A stretch of DNA of 64,000 nucleotides from Anaerocolumna sp047777345. Lineage in GTDB: Bacteria > Bacillota > Clostridia > Lachnospirales > Lachnospiraceae. Made by a program: the position numbers and the translations under genes. Location: positions 62,001 through 126,000 of the forward strand of contig JBKEEJ010000007.1 in the NCBI GenBank assembly GCA_047777345.1. Direction: 5' to 3'. Below, one piece after another: positions 60,655 through 64,000 of the stretch. Numbering within the stretch: the stretch's first letter is position 1; the number at the start of each line of letters is the position of its first letter. The notes below the pieces were generated by a model. That model had not been told where the DNA came from, ran no database searches, and saw only the letters and a list, made by a program, of their open reading frames with translations.

Positions 60655-62622
60655 TTACTGCATGATAAGCGATTCCAGAAATTTTAATATAATCTTTCCG
60701 TCCGCAATCGTCTCTTCGGAAGCAAGAAAATTCTTTCGGAGTAATTCTGATGTGGATACGGATTGTACTTTTGTCTCTCTGATTAATAACTCTTTTGATT
60801 TTGTGGTAATATAGTTTGCATGAAATAATAAGTCTGCCAAATCCGGCAGTTTATGTTCCTGTCTTTCATTCCAGTCCATAGCTTTTACCGATATGGACAG
60901 GCCCCTGATCAGGTTAGCCATATTTCCCTGAATTAAGTGTTTACCGGACAGCCAGGTAAGAAGATTATCACTTTTTGGTACCTGGGCTAACAGGTCCCCA
61001 TTGACTAAGCCCATGGCTTTTAAAAACAAATCCAGCCGTAAAACCCCACGGTAGTAAGAATCAAGGAATTGCTTACGTTCGTTGATATCCAGCCGTTCAT
61101 AAGGCTTTTTTTCTGTCAAGCCGGAAGACAAATATTTTTCCGTACGCTTATTTTCAGCTTTTTCTATAGATTCTAAGATTTCATTAATGGCAGAGGGTTT
61201 GGAGACAACCAGGTGAATCTTCCTGCCCAATATTTCCGTTAGGGTTTCTTTAATGCCTTCCCTGGAAACTTCGCTGGAAGCAACTACCAGCAACTTATCA
61301 GAAGTTTCTCCTAACGGAACGGACATTAAGGCTTTGGCCTGATGAACATTTAATTGGTCAAACCACTTAGGATCAATGGATACCGTCTTCGGGTTCAGCT
61401 CATAATAATCAATTGCCAGTTGGGAAGCCAAAGTACTGTAAAGGGTTGTTTCATCCAGAAAACCTAAGGCAATTAAGCTTTCACCAAGGCGGCATCCGAT
61501 TTTTTTCTGATGATACAGGCCGATTTCAAGCTGTTCCGTGTTGATAAGGCCCTTGTTTAAAAGAAGCTTTCCAAGCTGCTGTTTATTGTCAAGAATTGCC
61601 CTGGTTCTTTCTATATCATAGATATAGGCCATGTCTTCTTCCAGTACATAGTAACGATTGACTTTCCTGTCATAAATAACCCGTTTGTTCAGGTCAATTG
61701 CCAGGTCAACTAAGCCTTCCAGAGATAGAATATGAACACACAGCTGATTTTTTATTTCAACGCTGCCTTCCGTAATCCATTCCTTAAAACGCGAGTGCTC
61801 TTTGGCTGTTTTTGGCTTAGCTGCTTCATTTGCGATAAGCAGAGCAAGCAGAAGAAGTAACAGTATTATATCTGTTAAAAAGGGAATGGGATTTATTTGT
61901 ATTATTTCCAGAATGGTTTCTTTTAAGGAAGGGGAGGAAGCTTTTTCTTTAAGAGTGACCTGGGAGGTAATTTCTTCTGTTTTTGGCATAGTAAAGTATG
62001 TTGGGAACAGGTTAATTGGAAGCGAAAGATCAACTTTTTTATCGACAGATGTACCGTCTGCGGTACCATTTATTGCAACATCCAGGTTTACGACTACCTG
62101 AAAACTGCCGCCTTGAAACAATAGTTCATCCCCGATCCCATTGGCATAATTATATGCGGCGGGAATATCCAAGGAAATGTCTGCCGCCTGAAATAGGGAT
62201 TGACTATCTGATTCTTGATTTCCACCTGTTAAAGAAAATTCCACCGGAGTAGATTCATGTATTATATGGCTCCAGTAAATCTGTGAGTTATCGTCAATGG
62301 ACTGAACCGTAATCCGGGATATATAAGTTCCTGTAATATGACCGTTAGTCATACCTTCCACTTTAATAACCGGTTTTACTGTTACCCTTGGTGCTGCTGC
62401 ATAAAAGTAAGCTGCCATACCCTGCTCCAAAACAGTACCTTTGGGCCAGACTTTTAAGTCTGTTCCTGATTTAATATGGTAGTCCGGGATTATGCTTAAA
62501 GTAACATCTGAAGAATTATCTTTTCTGGTATGGGAATTTACACTAAGATAAGTCCATATAATGGAAAAAAATAATCCCACAAAGAGGATGAGAATAAGTG
62601 TTTTTCTGTATTGACTTTTCAT
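60655..62622 (-). CDS. DUF5305 membrane protein fused to MshEN (GspE N-terminal, c-di-GMP-binding type) domains
   Basis: 655 residues. A transmembrane anchor at about 8-27 leads to an extracytoplasmic beta-rich DUF5305 region (28-245), then a second helix at 247-265. The cytosolic part starts with the rest of DUF5305 (FKEWITEGSV, VDLAIDLNKRVIYDRK). At 350-480 an MshEN module follows, with two half-motifs: LGKLLLNKGLINTEQLEIGL and RLGESLIALGFLDETTLYST. Members of that module bind cyclic di-GMP. A second, degenerate copy ends the protein (592-650). No ATPase domain follows, unlike GspE. It is co-directional with a SipW-type peptidase and its likely substrate protein. Binding is inferred from motif only. 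Confidence 0.85.
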   Translation of the reverse strand: MKSQYRKTLILILFVGLFFSIIWTYLSVNSHTRKDNSSDVTLSIIPDYHIKSGTDLKVWPKGTVLEQGMAAYFYAAAPRVTVKPVIKVEGMTNGHITGTYISRITVQSIDDNSQIYWSHIIHESTPVEFSLTGGNQESDSQSLFQAADISLDIPAAYNYANGIGDELLFQGGSFQVVVNLDVAINGTADGTSVDKKVDLSLPINLFPTYFTMPKTEEITSQVTLKEKASSPSLKETILEIIQINPIPFLTDIILLLLLLALLIANEAAKPKTAKEHSRFKEWITEGSVEIKNQLCVHILSLEGLVDLAIDLNKRVIYDRKVNRYYVLEEDMAYIYDIERTRAILDNKQQLGKLLLNKGLINTEQLEIGLYHQKKIGCRLGESLIALGFLDETTLYSTLASQLAIDYYELNPKTVSIDPKWFDQLNVHQAKALMSVPLGETSDKLLVVASSEVSREGIKETLTEILGRKIHLVVSKPSAINEILESIEKAENKRTEKYLSSGLTEKKPYERLDINERKQFLDSYYRGVLRLDLFLKAMGLVNGDLLAQVPKSDNLLTWLSGKHLIQGNMANLIRGLSISVKAMDWNERQEHKLPDLADLLFHANYITTKSKELLIRETKVQSVSTSELLRKNFLASEETIADGKIILKFLESLIMQ

Positions 62623-62701
62623 TAAGGATTCACCTGAACTTTCCTGTTATAAGCCTGCATCTGACTGGTGACAAAACTCATTGTGCAGGTATTTTGTATA
62701 A

Positions 62702-63223
62702 CTAGTAGCAAATTACACCCCGGGGTATATCTTTGCTGTTTTGTAAAACCATGGAGTAGGTACCATCCGTATTGGTTGCTGTAAATTGAAACGAGGAGTA
62801 AATGCCGGTAATATTATTTACCAGAAAAGCAGAAACATTTACAGTTTCTTTTGGATCCAAGGATATGGAAATCTGTTTGGTTGGTGTAGCCCCAAAGTGG
62901 AAAATCATTTCCTTTGTTCCAATTTTTATTTTAAAAGTACTTCCTGCATTTAACAGGTTAAACTGGGGTGTTACGGCCACTGTCAAATTCATTTTCTCCA
63001 TGGTATTATTGGTTATGGTGCCAAATTCCGTATATTTATTGTTCATATTATAATAATTATTGTGAAAACCATTTAGCTTTAGTATTCCCTCATCATCTCC
63101 GGCAATTCTTGCAATGGCATTTCTTTCTAATTTCCCTGAACTAAGGGCACCGCCAAATGGCATGGAAAGAATGGCAAACAATATGCTTAATGTAAAAAAC
63201 AAAACAGAGACTTTCCTTCTCAT
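62702..63223 (-). CDS. Secreted SipW-dependent surface protein (DUF1102/TasA-like)
   Basis: 173 residues. A signal peptide (RRKVSVLFFTLSILFAILSM) ends near the alanine-leucine stretch GGALSS, and the mature part is beta-rich: ERNAIARIAGDDEGILKL. That N-terminal pattern resembles archaeal DUF1102 and TasA/CalY-type proteins processed by SipW-like peptidases. It overlaps the SipW-type gene upstream by 4 bp, so it is the natural substrate and possibly a fibre subunit (inference). Start supported by gaaggg. Confidence 0.72.
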   Translation of the reverse strand: MRRKVSVLFFTLSILFAILSMPFGGALSSGKLERNAIARIAGDDEGILKLNGFHNNYYNMNNKYTEFGTITNNTMEKMNLTVAVTPQFNLLNAGSTFKIKIGTKEMIFHFGATPTKQISISLDPKETVNVSAFLVNNITGIYSSFQFTATNTDGTYSMVLQNSKDIPRGVICY

Positions 63224-63999
63224 AATCTTTTCCCTTCTTTGAATAACCTGGCTCTGGTTCGTTTTATACGGCGCTTTAGGAGCTTATCCTTCATGGATTT
63301 TAAGGGTATCCAATCTTCCAAACCATGCACATGACTTAACAGCAGAAATAGTAAGCGAACCCAAAAAGCCATAGCCATGCCGGTTGCAAGATTGGCAAAA
63401 AACGGACTTATATTGTGTAACCAAAGAATCCATGTTCTGGGTAACAAAACAGGGTAATGATAATGTTGAACATATCCCTGGTATCGACCGGTAGAATATT
63501 GGGGTTTTACATTCATAAGAACCGTACCGCCAGATCTTATCCAAAGGTAGTCGGGAGCTTCGTTAACACTTAAAGGCTCAATTCCCGATACTATTATCCA
63601 GACAGGAAAAATGCCTTTATTCTTAATATTTATAACCAGCTGATCCTCTTTGCCAACCTGAATATGATCTCCCTGGCTGCCCGGATATTTGCTGACTAAG
63701 TATTCAATCTGGGAAACCTGAGAACCAAGATAAATACTGATAATGACAGTGCAGGCAGAGACTATGATGAGGGCTTTATATACATGCCGCAGCCGCCAGC
63801 GGTTTCGGGATTTTCGCTTTTTCTTTTGCTTTCTGTCCAAAATGGCAGTTATAACCCCAAGTATCAGAAACAGAAAAGATAAAGTCTTTGTCGCATTTCC
63901 CAGCCTGGACTCCATATAGGACGATACCTTGCCAAGTCCCGGAATAATCAGAGGTACGTCGTTTATGGTAACAACTTTACCAATAATCCGGTCAGGGGT
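63220..63999 (-). CDS. SipW-type signal peptidase I, C-terminal part (runs off the right edge)
   Basis: The frame is open to the right edge without a stop. The edge-proximal residues IGKVVTINDVPLIIPGLGKV match the final strands of signal peptidase I catalytic domains, followed by a membrane helix (TLSFLFLILGVITAIL). A long C-terminal extension then has a second helix, an extracytoplasmic Ig-like domain and a third hydrophobic segment. The catalytic Ser/His lie outside the window, so this is partial. The ATG at 63915 is internal. It processes secreted precursors at the membrane; the adjacent small secreted protein is its probable substrate. Confidence 0.75.
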   Translation of the reverse strand, partial: TPDRIIGKVVTINDVPLIIPGLGKVSSYMESRLGNATKTLSFLFLILGVITAILDRKQKKKRKSRNRWRLRHVYKALIIVSACTVIISIYLGSQVSQIEYLVSKYPGSQGDHIQVGKEDQLVINIKNKGIFPVWIIVSGIEPLSVNEAPDYLWIRSGGTVLMNVKPQYSTGRYQGYVQHYHYPVLLPRTWILWLHNISPFFANLATGMAMAFWVRLLFLLLSHVHGLEDWIPLKSMKDKLLKRRIKRTRARLFKEGKRL

Positions 64000-64000
64000 A

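Noticed and set aside
1..64000. CRISPR arrays, tRNA or rRNA genes and prophage modules
   Set aside because: No regularly spaced direct repeats, no cloverleaf or rRNA signatures and no phage structural genes were seen by eye; a tRNAscan or CRISPR finder run would be needed to be certain.

Overview
The window is low-GC, densely coded DNA with strong Shine-Dalgarno sequences, several TTG or GTG starts and many compact U-tailed terminators. The gene content is a Lpl-type sugar ABC transporter, many hemicellulases, a 2-hydroxyacyl-CoA dehydratase-like pair, ferredoxin-type aldo/keto reductase and SdpI and DUF368 membrane proteins. This points to an anaerobic Clostridia bacterium, most likely a plant-fibre-degrading Lachnospiraceae. 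That placement is inference from gene content; there is no rRNA here. Both edges cut genes: adenine deaminase on the left and a SipW-type signal peptidase on the right.

Layout. 1-3.5 kb: end of adenine deaminase, and a convergent GH120 beta-xylosidase. 3.9-7.6 kb: small envelope genes (LprI-like lipoprotein, zinc-ribbon membrane protein, DUF368 lipid-carrier translocase, SdpI family). 7.6-10.5 kb: minus-strand pair of an ASKHA activase and a 2-hydroxyacyl-CoA dehydratase / double-cubane-cluster-like protein. 11-18 kb: redox and stress genes (flavodoxin, ferredoxin-domain aldo/keto reductase, two GNAT acetyltransferases, B12-type radical SAM, CMD, PHP phosphatase). Two near-identical MerR-type promoters with 19-bp spacers lie here, and a leader peptide with competing hairpins precedes one acetyltransferase.

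18.6-36.8 kb is an arabinoxylan-utilisation locus: GH27, a LacI regulator, GH43-CBM6-like, a serine hydrolase, GH51, an LplB/LplC/LplA-type transporter, a CBM48-type esterase, a second GH51, GH39 and GH95. A 14-bp palindrome of the form gtaaaacgNtttac recurs at the lacI, GH43, GH51 and transporter promoters, so one LacI protein probably controls import and debranching together. 37.2-41.8 kb is a separate glycan cassette with a consensus promoter: GH130 phosphorylase, sugar-1-phosphate nucleotidyltransferase, GT4 and an alpha/alpha-toroid protein. 41.9-46.5 kb: L25/Ctc, a pyrimidine-dimer-glycosylase-family protein, a secreted protein, and an ECF sigma factor beside a CMD gene. 46.6-48.5 kb: a candidate structured RNA, and an IS91-type transposase with a 58-aa acidic companion. 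48.5-54.1 kb: a five-gene peptide/nickel ABC importer. 54.2-56.5 kb: an AraC-phosphotransferase fusion and an arginase-like protein.

56.6-60.4 kb is a heterodimeric ABC exporter preceded by a complete promoter, a 10-codon leader ORF, an antiterminator and an intrinsic terminator, which is a convincing ribosome-controlled attenuator. 60.6-64 kb is the most unusual part: a minus-strand operon of SipW-type signal peptidase, a small secreted substrate-like protein and a DUF5305 membrane protein. The DUF5305 protein carries a C-terminal MshEN (GspE-N) module of the kind that binds cyclic di-GMP. It suggests an archaeal-style surface-protein export and assembly system coupled to second-messenger signalling.
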